A DNA stretch of 64,000 bases from assembly GCF_002080415.1 (NCBI RefSeq), contig NZ_CP020474.1, positions 3,547,501-3,611,500 on the forward strand. The letters are read 5' to 3'. The position numbers were made by a program, and so were the translations under genes. Below are positions 7,962 to 16,407 of the stretch, piece after piece. Below the pieces are notes generated by a model. That model worked only from the letters and a program-made list of their open reading frames with translations. It searched no databases and was not told the DNA's origin. Positions within the stretch are counted from its first letter, which is position 1; each line of letters opens with the position of its first letter. This stretch comes from Roseovarius mucosus. Lineage in GTDB: Bacteria; Pseudomonadota; Alphaproteobacteria; Rhodobacterales; Rhodobacteraceae.

Positions 7962-9758
7962 ATGGTGCGCAGGGCCGAAAACGGGGCTGATCTGCTGGAT
8001 CGCGAGAAATCGAAACATGTGGGCGCGTTGGCTGAACTGTGGCCATTCTTGCGCCCCTATCGCAAACTGCTGACTGCCGCGGTTCTGGCGTTGGTCATCA
8101 CCGCAAGCGTGGCCTTGATGCTGCCACTGGCAGTGCGCCGGGTGGTGGATAATTTCAGCGCTGAGAACGGCGCTATCCTTGACCAGTATTTCGCGGCGGC
8201 TGTGCTGATCGCGGCGCTTTTGGCGGTAGGCACCGGGTTGCGGTATCTGCTGGTGACCCGGTTGGGCGAGCGCGTGGTCGCCGATATTCGCAAGGCCGTG
8301 TTTGACCGCGTGATCGGCATGAGCCCAGCCTTTTTCGAGCGGCTGATGACGGGCGAGGTTCTGAGCAGGATCACGACAGATACGACGCTGATCCTGTCAG
8401 TGATTGGCTCTTCGGTGTCGATCGCGCTGCGAAATTTGCTGATCTTGATCGGGGGCATGGGGTTGATGATGCTGACCTCAGCCAAGCTGACGGGGCTCGT
8501 TCTGTTGATCGTACCCCTCGTCATCGTGCCTATTCTAACGCTTGGCCGACGGATGCGCGTGCTCAGCCGCGAGAACCAAGACTGGATCGCGCAGAGTTCG
8601 GGCAATGCGTCAGAGGCGCTTTTGTCTGTGCAGACGGTGCAGGCTTTCACCCATGAGCGCGAGAGCCGCGCGCGATTTGGTGATGTGACCGAACGCAGCC
8701 ATGACGCCGCACGCCGCCGGGTCAATACCCGCGCGCTGATGACCGTGATCGTGATCTTTCTCGTTTTCACAGGGATTGTGGGCGTGCTTTGGATCGGCGC
8801 ACGCGATGTGCGCGCGGGGGGCATGACCGCAGGTAGTTTGGTGCAATTTGTCATCTACGCGGTGATGGTCGCAGGGGCGGTTGCGGCGCTCTCGGAAATC
8901 TGGGGCGAATTGCAGCGCGCGGCAGGTGCAACTGAGCGTCTGGTCGAGCTGTTGCAAGCCGAAGATCCGGTGCGCGATCCCGCCCGACCATCCCCTGTGC
9001 CACGCCCGGTGCGCGGTGAGATCGCCTTTGAGGATGTGCAATTCGCCTATCCATCGCGCCCCGGCATCCCAGCATTGGATCACGTGAGCCTGACGATCCG
9101 CCCCGGCGAAACGGTCGCTCTTGTCGGTCCCTCTGGGGCGGGTAAGACCAGCGTCATTCAGTTGATCCAGCGCTTCTATGATCCGGATGCAGGGCGAATC
9201 ACGCTCGATGGCGTGTCGCTTGCGGATATGGCGCGGCACGAATTTCGTCGTGATCTGGCCTTGGTGCCGCAGGACCCGGTGATCTTTGCCGCCTCGGCAC
9301 GCGACAACATCCGCTTTGGCCGGCTTGATGCGACCGACGCCGAGATCGAGGCCGCGGCGCACGCAGCCAATGCGCATGATTTCATTTGCCGCTTGCCGGA
9401 CGGCTATGACACTTATGTGGGCGAGCGTGGTGTGATGCTGTCCGGTGGGCAGAAACAGCGTATCGCCATTGCCCGCGCTATTCTGCGAGATGCGCCAGTT
9501 CTGTTGCTGGACGAGGCGACATCGGCGCTTGATGCCGAGAGCGAACGCGCGGTGCAGTCAGCGGTAGAAGCGATGGCGCGCACCCGCACCACGATTATCG
9601 TGGCCCATCGTCTGGCGACGGTAAAAAAGGCTGACCGCATTGTGGTGATGGATCAGGGCCGCATTGTCGCGCAGGGCACGCATGACAGCCTTGTCGCTGA
9701 GAATGGCCTCTATGCGCGGCTCGCGCGGTTGCAATTCACCGATGGCGAGGCGGCCTGA
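7962..9758 (+). CDS. MsbA/LmrA-like ABC exporter (fused permease and ATPase)
   Basis: A 598-residue half-transporter. The N-terminal membrane domain (about residues 20-320) has six hydrophobic helices. The C-terminal ATP-binding domain has Walker A GPSGAGKTS near residue 388, the signature LSGGQKQ near 492, Walker B LLLDEATSALDAES near 512 and the H-loop IIVAHR. It works as a homodimer in the inner membrane and exports lipids, peptides or drugs; the substrate is not evident. It has no cotranscribed partner and is followed by a hairpin at 9758-9778 that overlaps its stop codon. Confidence 0.9.
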   Translation: MVRRAENGADLLDREKSKHVGALAELWPFLRPYRKLLTAAVLALVITASVALMLPLAVRRVVDNFSAENGAILDQYFAAAVLIAALLAVGTGLRYLLVTRLGERVVADIRKAVFDRVIGMSPAFFERLMTGEVLSRITTDTTLILSVIGSSVSIALRNLLILIGGMGLMMLTSAKLTGLVLLIVPLVIVPILTLGRRMRVLSRENQDWIAQSSGNASEALLSVQTVQAFTHERESRARFGDVTERSHDAARRRVNTRALMTVIVIFLVFTGIVGVLWIGARDVRAGGMTAGSLVQFVIYAVMVAGAVAALSEIWGELQRAAGATERLVELLQAEDPVRDPARPSPVPRPVRGEIAFEDVQFAYPSRPGIPALDHVSLTIRPGETVALVGPSGAGKTSVIQLIQRFYDPDAGRITLDGVSLADMARHEFRRDLALVPQDPVIFAASARDNIRFGRLDATDAEIEAAAHAANAHDFICRLPDGYDTYVGERGVMLSGGQKQRIAIARAILRDAPVLLLDEATSALDAESERAVQSAVEAMARTRTTIIVAHRLATVKKADRIVVMDQGRIVAQGTHDSLVAENGLYARLARLQFTDGEAA

Positions 9759-9778
9759 CGTCGGCAAGATGCCGACGT
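9758..9778 (+). terminator. hairpin after the ABC exporter gene
   Basis: A nine-base perfect stem ACGTCGGCA/TGCCGACGT closes a three-base AGA loop. It begins at the last base of the stop codon and is followed only by TTATC, so it may act as a weak terminator or as an mRNA 3'-end stabiliser. Confidence 0.55.
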
Positions 9779-9876
9779 TATCGACTATGGTGGACCGCCT
9801 CGCAAACGCGTCCCGTTCAGGACCAATTCACCGATTACACCGGGCGGAAATGTGAGGCGGCCCCGCAGATCATCCC

Positions 9877-10311
9877 TCAGAAGGACATGATCCGCGTCTC
9901 CTCCGCCAAGAGGCGCGCAGCCACGGCAGGTGGTTTCGCGGCGGTGATCCCGTCTAGCAAAGCGGTCTCATCCACGCCCTTGTTGGGCAGGTATATGGCG
10001 CAGACCTCAATCGTTGCCCCGGTCTCCATGATCTTTTGCATCAGGCCCTGTGGGCTCATCCCCATCGGCGCTTGCGGCGCGGTGGCACTGGCGGGGGCAT
10101 CCTTGAGGGCCAGGTCGCCAGCCGGGCCGCAGAGCAGCACATAAGAGCTTGCCCCGGCCTGCATCGTCTGCATCGTCAGAACCATGCCCATGAGCTGCGT
10201 TTGGGGTTCTGCACTGGTCAGGATCGTGACCATCTGCTTTGCGTCCTCGGCCATGACAGGGCTTGTGAGGGCGGCCAGACCAAGCGTCGCCGCGGTGATG
10301 ATTTTGCGCAT
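9877..10311 (-). CDS. periplasmic DsrE/DsrF-like protein
   Basis: A 144-residue protein with a Sec signal peptide (MRKIITAATLGLAALTSP, cleavage near VMA-E). The mature part resembles DsrE/DsrF-like sulfur-relay folds: a strand SSYVLLCGPAGDLAL holding one cysteine, a Met-rich linker, then LMQKIMETGATIEVCAIYLP with a second cysteine, as in DsrE-like active sites. A role in periplasmic sulfur or thiol chemistry is inferred from the fold only. A perfect FNR-type site (10392-10405) lies about 87 bases upstream of the ATG, which suggests induction under low oxygen. Confidence 0.65.
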   Translation of the reverse strand: MRKIITAATLGLAALTSPVMAEDAKQMVTILTSAEPQTQLMGMVLTMQTMQAGASSYVLLCGPAGDLALKDAPASATAPQAPMGMSPQGLMQKIMETGATIEVCAIYLPNKGVDETALLDGITAAKPPAVAARLLAEETRIMSF

Positions 10312-10391
10312 GATGTCCTCTTTTCTAGCAAAGATGAATTCTGAATCCGTGTTTTCAGGGCCACCCTAGGCTGTGTGCAGGCCTATCGACC

Positions 10392-10405
10392 TTGATCTGG
10401 ATCAA
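10392..10405. promoter_or_regulatory. FNR/FnrL-type binding site
   Basis: TTGATCTGGATCAA matches the TTGAT-N4-ATCAA consensus of FNR-family regulators at every defined position. It lies in the divergent region between the DsrE-like gene (start 10311) and hchA (start 10603), nearer the former. The rest of 10312-10602 shows no gene. Confidence 0.75.
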
Positions 10406-10602
10406 TCACATTCAGAAAGAAGAATTTGATGCAGCTTCAGAGAAAGCAGACAAACCCTCTCGGTTCGGAATTGCGCCAAATCTTGCGCCTTCACTGGGCT
10501 CGCTTTCGTGTCGAGATACCAAAACTGAGGGATTTCCCCCATTTTGTCAGCGCGACTGGCGGCATAATTGTGTAACCTCATGCCTGAAACGGAGAGTACT
10601 AG

Positions 10603-11469
10603 ATGTCGACACCACAGTCCTCGGACATGCGCCCCACGCCCGATCCCGCCGAAGATAATGCCTTTTTCCCCTCGCCCTATTCCCTGAGCCAGTTTACCGC
10701 GCCGGTTTCCGATCTGTCGGGGGCGGACTATCCTCATCCCTATTCTGGGGGGCGCTGGAAGATTCTGGTGATCTGTGCAGATGAACGCTATTTGCGGATG
10801 GAGAATGGTACGATGTTTTCGACTGGAAATCATCCAGTCGAGACCCTGCTTCCGCTCTATCATCTTGATAAGGCAGGGTTTGGCTTCGATTTCGCGACGA
10901 TTTCCGGTTATCCAGCCAAGTTTGAACTCTGGGCCATGCCGAGGCAGGACCCTGAGGTGATGGGCCTGTTCGCAAAATATGCCGAAGCCTTGAAAACACC
11001 TGTGAAATTGCGAGATGTCCTCGCAAAAGTGCTTGAGGGAGGGTCAGACTATATCGGGGTGTTTATCCCCGGTGGGCATGGTGCATTGATCGGTCTGCCC
11101 GAGAGTGCGGAGGTCAAGACCTTGCTTGAATGGGTTGCAGCCGAGGACAAGTTTCTGATCTCGCTGTGTCACGGCCCTGCTGCCTTTTTGGCCGTGGGCA
11201 AGGACAGCACGATCTATAAAGGTCGCAAGATCGTGGCCTTTCCGGATGCAATGGACGCGCAAACCCCCGAGATTGGCTATATGCCCGGGCATCTGACGTG
11301 GAAATTCGGAGAGGAATTGCAGGCCATCGGCTTTGAGATTCTCAACGAGGGTATTTCCGGTCAGGTCCACAAGGATGGTAAAATCCTGACTGGTGACAGC
11401 CCGCTGGCTGGTAATGGCTTGGGGAAACTGGCGGCGACGGAACTGTTGGCTGAGGTGCACAAAAAGTGA
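10603..11469 (+). CDS. hchA: Hsp31-type chaperone/protein deglycase (glyoxalase III)
   Basis: A 288-residue DJ-1/PfpI-superfamily protein close in length and text to Escherichia coli HchA. The nucleophile elbow SLCHGPAAFL places the catalytic Cys at 189 and His at 190. The conserved Glu (HPVE, about residue 80) and the later Asp in AFPDAMDA complete the site. The extra N-terminal P-domain stretch (NAFFPSPYSLSQFT) marks Hsp31 rather than smaller DJ-1 paralogues. It handles methylglyoxal-damaged proteins or glyoxal and acts as a chaperone under stress. It starts after GGAGAG and overlaps the LuxR gene by four bases (GTGA). Confidence 0.88.
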   Translation: MSTPQSSDMRPTPDPAEDNAFFPSPYSLSQFTAPVSDLSGADYPHPYSGGRWKILVICADERYLRMENGTMFSTGNHPVETLLPLYHLDKAGFGFDFATISGYPAKFELWAMPRQDPEVMGLFAKYAEALKTPVKLRDVLAKVLEGGSDYIGVFIPGGHGALIGLPESAEVKTLLEWVAAEDKFLISLCHGPAAFLAVGKDSTIYKGRKIVAFPDAMDAQTPEIGYMPGHLTWKFGEELQAIGFEILNEGISGQVHKDGKILTGDSPLAGNGLGKLAATELLAEVHKK

Positions 11470-12182
11470 GCCGTGAGCCCGCGGATTCGGTTCTTTCAGT
11501 TCTTTTGCGGCTGGAGGAGGCCACAACGCTTGAAGGGGTATCGCAGGTTATCTGCGAGACCTGTGAACCGCTTGGGTATGACCGGGTGCTGCTGTTTTCG
11601 GCAGCTGCACAGCGGGAGCAGATCGTGAGCAGGGTGTATTGGGTCAAAGGTGATTGGTTCGGTGATGGCAGCACAGTTGATGCCGAAACCTATCTCCAGA
11701 GATGCCCCATCACCCTCAATGTGCTAAAGTGCAGCGCGCCGTTTTTCTGGACCAAGACGCCGAATACCGAATACCGGGTTGTTCGCACCCCGAGCCTGTC
11801 GGGCACCAATGGGTTTCAGGTGCCGATTTACGGGCCGATTGGCTTGGAGGGCGCGGTGAGCTTTGGAGGCGGCCGCATCGACGCCTCTCGGCGGGTGCAA
11901 CTTTTGTTAACCTTGTTGGCGGAGCAGGCGTTTCGGGTCAGCCGCGCCTTGATCGAAGGTGAGAGCCCCGAAACGGGCCATCTGTCGACGCGCGAACGCG
12001 AGGTTCTGGCGTGGGTTGCGGCCGGGCGCCGAGGGGCCGAGATTGCCGGCACTCTGGGAATTTCTCAGAGGACGGTTGAAAATCACCTGCGTAACGCGCG
12101 CAATCGTTTGGCTGTCAAGACCACGGCACAGGCGGTGCAGGCGGCCATTCGGCTTGGTCAATTGGATGGGTTGCCAGACTGA
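11466..12182 (+). CDS. LuxR-family regulator with autoinducer-binding-like domain (LuxR solo)
   Basis: A 238-residue protein starting at GTG. The N-terminal 165 residues resemble the autoinducer-binding domain of quorum-sensing LuxR proteins (YDRVLLF, W/Y residues in VYWVKGDWF, then PFFWTKT). The C-terminal GerE-type helix-turn-helix runs from LSTREREVLAWVAAG through ISQRTVENHLRNA. The usual Asp-Pro ligand pair is replaced by a CPI segment, so it may not bind ordinary acyl-homoserine lactones. No luxI gene is in the window. Its start codon overlaps the hchA stop, so it is cotranslated with hchA. Confidence 0.82.
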   Translation: MSREPADSVLSVLLRLEEATTLEGVSQVICETCEPLGYDRVLLFSAAAQREQIVSRVYWVKGDWFGDGSTVDAETYLQRCPITLNVLKCSAPFFWTKTPNTEYRVVRTPSLSGTNGFQVPIYGPIGLEGAVSFGGGRIDASRRVQLLLTLLAEQAFRVSRALIEGESPETGHLSTREREVLAWVAAGRRGAEIAGTLGISQRTVENHLRNARNRLAVKTTAQAVQAAIRLGQLDGLPD

Positions 12183-12220
12183 GCGACAGTTTAACTGTTC
12201 CCAAGCTTGGTGTGCTTTGA

Positions 12221-13852
12221 TCAGGTGTCCCCATCGCCCAGCCGCGCCAGAATGGGGCCTGTGTCGAGCGTGCCAATCGCCCCGGCCACACGTCCGCGCG
12301 GATCGCTGAGGCGTGTCGAGATATAGCCCTGCGCCACCGCATCAGGGGCATGCCGCATCAGGACTGAAGCGGTCAGAAGCGTGGCGAGGCTCTCGGAATA
12401 CCAACGGGCCTGTGCCTCTTCGGGCAGCTTGGGAAAGGTTTGCATATGCGCTTTCAGCGCGGCGTCAAACCGGCGGTCCTGCCCGGCGACGCTGGCCAAC
12501 TCCGCAGTCAGAACCTCGCCTGCAAGCGGCTCTTTGCGCAGGGTGCGCAGGATATCAAGGCAGATGACATTGCCCGACCCTTCCCAGATCGAATTGAGCG
12601 GCGCTTCGCGGTACAAAAGGGGCAGGGGCGTATCTTCGACATAGCCCATGCCACCCATGGCCTCCATGGCCTCATAGACCACACCGGGGCAGAGCTTGTT
12701 GCCGAGGAATTTCGCGAGTGCCACGCCAAGACGCGCAAAGGCGCGCTCTGCCGGGCTGCGCCCGTCAAATGCCCGCGCCACATGAAGCCCAAGCGCCAGC
12801 GTGCCCTCCCAATCAAGCGCGAGATCGGCCAGAACGGCGCGCATCAGCGGCTGGTCGATGAGTTGCCTTTGAAAGACGGACCGATGGTGCGCCCAATGCC
12901 GCGCGTGATCCAGAGCCGCGCGCATCAGCCCTGCCGGGGCTATGGCGGTATCCAACCGCGTGTGATGCACCATTTCCAGAATGGTACGTAGCCCCGCGCC
13001 CTCGTCGCCCAGCCGATAGGCGATGGCCCCGTGATATTCAATTTCCGCAGACGCATTGGCACGATTGCCAAGTTTATCTTTTAGTCTTTGGATCTGGATC
13101 TCATTGCGCGCGCCCTCCAGCCAGCGCGGCACCAGAAAGCAGGTCAGCCCCTCTGGCGCTTGCGCCAGCGTTAGAAACCCGTCTGACATTGGCGCGGAGC
13201 AGAACCATTTATGGCCGAAAAGACGATAATATGCGCCCTCTGGCGTCGCGGTGGTGGCATTGGCACGAATGTCCGATCCGCCCTGCTTTTCGGTCATTGC
13301 CATGCCCAGTGTGGCACCCGGTTTGCGCGCCAGCGGCTTTGCGCCCGGATCATAGGCGCGCGCCGTCAGTTTCGGCACCCAATCTGCAAAAAGCGCCTTG
13401 TCGCTGCGCAGGGCAGGCACGGCGGCATAGGTCATGGTCATCGGACAGCACACGCCCGGTTCCACCTGAGAGGTCAGATAGACCATCGCGGCATGGGTCA
13501 CGTGGCCGCCCTTGGCCCCTTCCCACGGAATGGCCGCATAGCCCGCGCCGATACCAACGCGCATCAGATCATGATACGCGGGGTGAAACCGCACCTCGTC
13601 CAGCCTGCGCCCGCCCGCATCAAAAAGCACCAGTTCGGGTGGGTGTCGGTTGGCCGCGCGCCCTGCCGAACGCAGGGTTTCAGTGCCGATCCGTGCGCCA
13701 TAGGCGGCCAGAGTTTCGGGATCGGCCCCTGCTGCCGTCGCATGGGTCTGCAAGCCAGAATCGTCTGCCCAAAGATCAAGATCACCGCGCGATGCGGGTT
13801 GGTTCGTCACCTCATGGGTACCAAGCATGTCCTTAGGCGGGCTGTCCTGCAT
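12221..13852 (-). CDS. AidB-type acyl-CoA dehydrogenase family protein
   Basis: A 543-residue flavoprotein, longer than the roughly 380-residue catabolic acyl-CoA dehydrogenases and matching the AidB branch. Visible segments are GMAMTEKQGGSDIRAN (flavin and substrate contact), YRLFGHKWFCSAPMSDGFL, GNRANASAEIEYHGA and VYEAMEAMGGMGYVEDTPL (ADP-binding end). AidB proteins bind FAD and DNA and are linked to protection from alkylation damage; the true substrate is not settled. It is transcribed away from ftsB and stands alone. Confidence 0.8.
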   Translation of the reverse strand: MQDSPPKDMLGTHEVTNQPASRGDLDLWADDSGLQTHATAAGADPETLAAYGARIGTETLRSAGRAANRHPPELVLFDAGGRRLDEVRFHPAYHDLMRVGIGAGYAAIPWEGAKGGHVTHAAMVYLTSQVEPGVCCPMTMTYAAVPALRSDKALFADWVPKLTARAYDPGAKPLARKPGATLGMAMTEKQGGSDIRANATTATPEGAYYRLFGHKWFCSAPMSDGFLTLAQAPEGLTCFLVPRWLEGARNEIQIQRLKDKLGNRANASAEIEYHGAIAYRLGDEGAGLRTILEMVHHTRLDTAIAPAGLMRAALDHARHWAHHRSVFQRQLIDQPLMRAVLADLALDWEGTLALGLHVARAFDGRSPAERAFARLGVALAKFLGNKLCPGVVYEAMEAMGGMGYVEDTPLPLLYREAPLNSIWEGSGNVICLDILRTLRKEPLAGEVLTAELASVAGQDRRFDAALKAHMQTFPKLPEEAQARWYSESLATLLTASVLMRHAPDAVAQGYISTRLSDPRGRVAGAIGTLDTGPILARLGDGDT

Positions 13853-13981
13853 CGCGCTCTCCTTTGGCGGGTATGCTAGTGGGGGTCGCGGAGCGGCGAA
13901 AGGGGATTCACAAAGCGCAGAGCCTGTGGCATGATGCCTGCAACGCCCGACACGAGGCGGATCGAAGAGGCAGAGCAGAGT

Positions 13982-14278
13982 ATGACACCCCGCAGCCGCC
14001 CTTGGGGCCTGTTGATTTTTTTCCTGATCGCCTTTTTTCTAGGGGCGTATTTTACATTTGCGGCTGTTCAAGGGGATTACGGCCTATTCCGTCGCGCCGA
14101 AATTGATGCACAAAGCGTCGAGTTGCAGGCCCAGCTTGACGCGTTGAATGTGCGGCTGGCGCGGATGGAAAACCTGACCCGGCGGCTCTCGGACGGCTAT
14201 CTTGATCTTGACTTGTTGGATCAGCAGGCGCGTGAAGTTTTGGGCCTGTTGCGCAGTGACGAGATTGTCATCCGCTGA
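13982..14278 (+). CDS. ftsB: cell division protein FtsB (DivIC family)
   Basis: A short bitopic protein of 98 residues when started at MTPRSRPWG (13982); an in-frame ATG at 13931 would add 17 residues with no family match. After a few cytoplasmic residues comes one membrane helix (LLIFFLIAFFLGAYFTF), then AAVQGDYGLFRR and a coiled coil (VELQAQLDALNVRLARM), ending in DLLDQQAREVLGLLRSDEIVIR-type sequence typical of alphaproteobacterial FtsB. It bridges FtsL and FtsQ in the divisome. In many relatives it lies directly before pdhA; here about 10 kb separates them. Confidence 0.8.
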   Translation: MTPRSRPWGLLIFFLIAFFLGAYFTFAAVQGDYGLFRRAEIDAQSVELQAQLDALNVRLARMENLTRRLSDGYLDLDLLDQQAREVLGLLRSDEIVIR

Positions 14279-14333
14279 GGCGCGCGTGACGTCTTGCTCA
14301 GAGTTTTCGCTTAAGCCCAACACCTTAGCCCGT

Positions 14334-14792
14334 TTAGGCCTCGGCCTTCTTTTCCCATCGCCCGCCGGCCTCGGACCAGTATTGCGCGGCGCAGCCTGCG
14401 CCGGTCAGCGCCTTCCATTGTCCACGCGCAACTTGAACGGCCGCGTCGTCATTCCCGTCAAAGAGAATGCAGACCCGTTGCAGTGACTGCACCTCCTCTG
14501 CGCTCACGTCTGCCCCGTCGATCGCCATAACGCAGGCTGCGCCATTGGGTCGGGCATGGTCTGTCGTCAGCAAAACCGGCTGATCGGCATCATGCGCCCC
14601 ACCGGCCACGCCATGCGGCAAAAACCCATCCTCAGGCCCTAACCAGAGCCGTTCATCGAGCCAGACAAGCCGCGCCGCCTCTCTTCCCCGCACCACCACG
14701 CGCCAGCCAGCCCCCAAGGATTTCTCAAGCAACATCGGCAATGTCGCCTCAAGTGGCTGACGCGTCAGGTGATAGAAGTAGACGGCCCCCAT
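14334..14792 (-). CDS. holC: DNA polymerase III subunit chi
   Basis: A 152-residue protein starting MGAVYFYHLT, typical of HolC (YHL at the N-terminus, then LLEKSLGAGWRVVV, and W-D-LW...FLPHG). The chi subunit links the clamp loader to single-strand DNA-binding protein at the replication fork. The ATG at 14792 shares one base with the pepA stop (TGATG); a TTG one codon upstream is the alternative. The pepA-holC pair is a conserved arrangement in proteobacteria. Confidence 0.88.
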   Translation of the reverse strand: MGAVYFYHLTRQPLEATLPMLLEKSLGAGWRVVVRGREAARLVWLDERLWLGPEDGFLPHGVAGGAHDADQPVLLTTDHARPNGAACVMAIDGADVSAEEVQSLQRVCILFDGNDDAAVQVARGQWKALTGAGCAAQYWSEAGGRWEKKAEA

Positions 14793-16279
14793 CAACTCTC
14801 CTCAAGCATATCCGCAACCAGACGGTTGAGCGCCAGAACGCCCCAGCCTGTCGCGCCTTTGGGGGCGTAGGTCGTGTCCGCCTTGACGCTGGCCACCCCC
14901 GCGATATCAAGATGTACCCAAGGCATGCCCTCCTGCACAAAGCGGTGCAGGAATTCCGCTGCCGTGATCGTGCCCGCAGGCCGCCCGGCAGAGTTCTTGA
15001 TATCGGCGATCTGGCCCTTGATCATATCGGCATAGCCCGGCCCGAGCGGCAGACGCCATGCGCCTTCGCCTTCTGTCTTTGCGGCACGCAGGAAGGCGTT
15101 GCAGAGCCCTTCGTCATTGCTGAGAACAGCGGCATTCTCGTGACCCAAGGCCACGATACAGGCCCCTGTGAGGGTGGCCAGATCAATCATTCCGCGCGGC
15201 TTGTAGGTTTCTTGCGCATACCAGAGCACATCTGCCAGCACGAGCCGCCCCTCGGCGTCGGTATTGATCACCTCGATGGTGTCGCCCTTCATCGACGTCA
15301 CCACGTCGCCAGGACGGGTGGCGCGGTCCGAGGGCATGTTTTCCACGATGCCCACAAGGCCCACGACATTTGCCTTGGCGCGCCGAAGGGCCAGCGTGCG
15401 CATGACCCCTGCGACAACACCGGCACCGCCCATGTCCATGGTCATTTCTTCCATGCCAGCGGCGGGTTTCAGGCTGATGCCACCTGTGTCGAACACCACG
15501 CCCTTGCCGATGAGGGCCAGTGGTGCCTCGCCCTTTGGCCCGCCTAGCCATTCCATCACTGCCAGTTTCGACGGGCTGGCGCTCCCGTGACCCACAGACA
15601 AGAGCGCACCCATCCCGAGTTTCTCCATGTCCTTTTCCTCAAGAATGGTGATCTTGAGGCCCAGATCCTTCATCGCGGCGATGCGATTTGCGAATTCGGT
15701 GGTGGTCAGGTGATTGGCAGGCTCGTTGACCAGATCGCGGGTAAAGAATACCCCCTCGGCCAAGGCCAATGTGGGCGCGGCTTCGGCTTTGACTTCATCC
15801 GGCCTGCCGGTCATCAGCGTAACGGCACCGGGGTCCTTTGGTGCGGTGTCTTTCTTGGGCTGCGATTTGTGCGGGGTGAAATCATAGGCCCGCAGCAGCA
15901 CGCCAAGCAGCACATCGACCGGACGGCGCAACGCCGATCCAAGGATCAAAAGCGGCTTGTCCCCCTTGAGGCGGCTCAGGTTCACACCTGCGCGGCGGCT
16001 CTCGGCGGGGCTGGCGCTGCGGGGAAGGATGACCACATCAATCGCCTCGGCCACCATCCCGGAGGGCCAGTTGATGCTGATCACGTCGCCAGGTTTTTTG
16101 TCGTTCAGGGCGGCCGCCTCGACCAGCCGCGCAAGGGTGCCGCGCGTCATGCGATTGATCTTTCGCGCACCGGCGTCAAGCTTGCCTTCGGGGGGAATGA
16201 TCACAGCGATCCGACCGGGCGCTGTGGCGAGCGCCTCTAGATCAGTCTCGGCAAAGACAACGTGCAGGGGGGTGGTCAT
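14792..16279 (-). CDS. pepA: leucyl aminopeptidase (M17 family)
   Basis: A 495-residue M17 aminopeptidase if started at MTTPLHVVF (16279), where AAGGAG lies about nine bases upstream; an upstream ATG at 16309 lacks this. The catalytic domain holds GKGVVFDTGGISLKPA (metal Lys and Asp) and the family signature NTDAEGRLVLADVL. It is a hexameric dinuclear-metal cytosolic enzyme that removes N-terminal residues from peptides. It is followed by holC with a one-base overlap and is divergent from lptF. Confidence 0.93.
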   Translation of the reverse strand: MTTPLHVVFAETDLEALATAPGRIAVIIPPEGKLDAGARKINRMTRGTLARLVEAAALNDKKPGDVISINWPSGMVAEAIDVVILPRSASPAESRRAGVNLSRLKGDKPLLILGSALRRPVDVLLGVLLRAYDFTPHKSQPKKDTAPKDPGAVTLMTGRPDEVKAEAAPTLALAEGVFFTRDLVNEPANHLTTTEFANRIAAMKDLGLKITILEEKDMEKLGMGALLSVGHGSASPSKLAVMEWLGGPKGEAPLALIGKGVVFDTGGISLKPAAGMEEMTMDMGGAGVVAGVMRTLALRRAKANVVGLVGIVENMPSDRATRPGDVVTSMKGDTIEVINTDAEGRLVLADVLWYAQETYKPRGMIDLATLTGACIVALGHENAAVLSNDEGLCNAFLRAAKTEGEGAWRLPLGPGYADMIKGQIADIKNSAGRPAGTITAAEFLHRFVQEGMPWVHLDIAGVASVKADTTYAPKGATGWGVLALNRLVADMLEES

Positions 16280-16407
16280 CGAGGGCTCTCCTTGGTTCGG
16301 CTTTGCCAAGACCTAGCGCGGCTTGTCGCCAATGACCAGTTAGCAGTTTTCCCCCGCAATCAATTCCGCTAGGTTGCCCGGCAATACTGCTGCCACGGGG
16401 GATAAGA

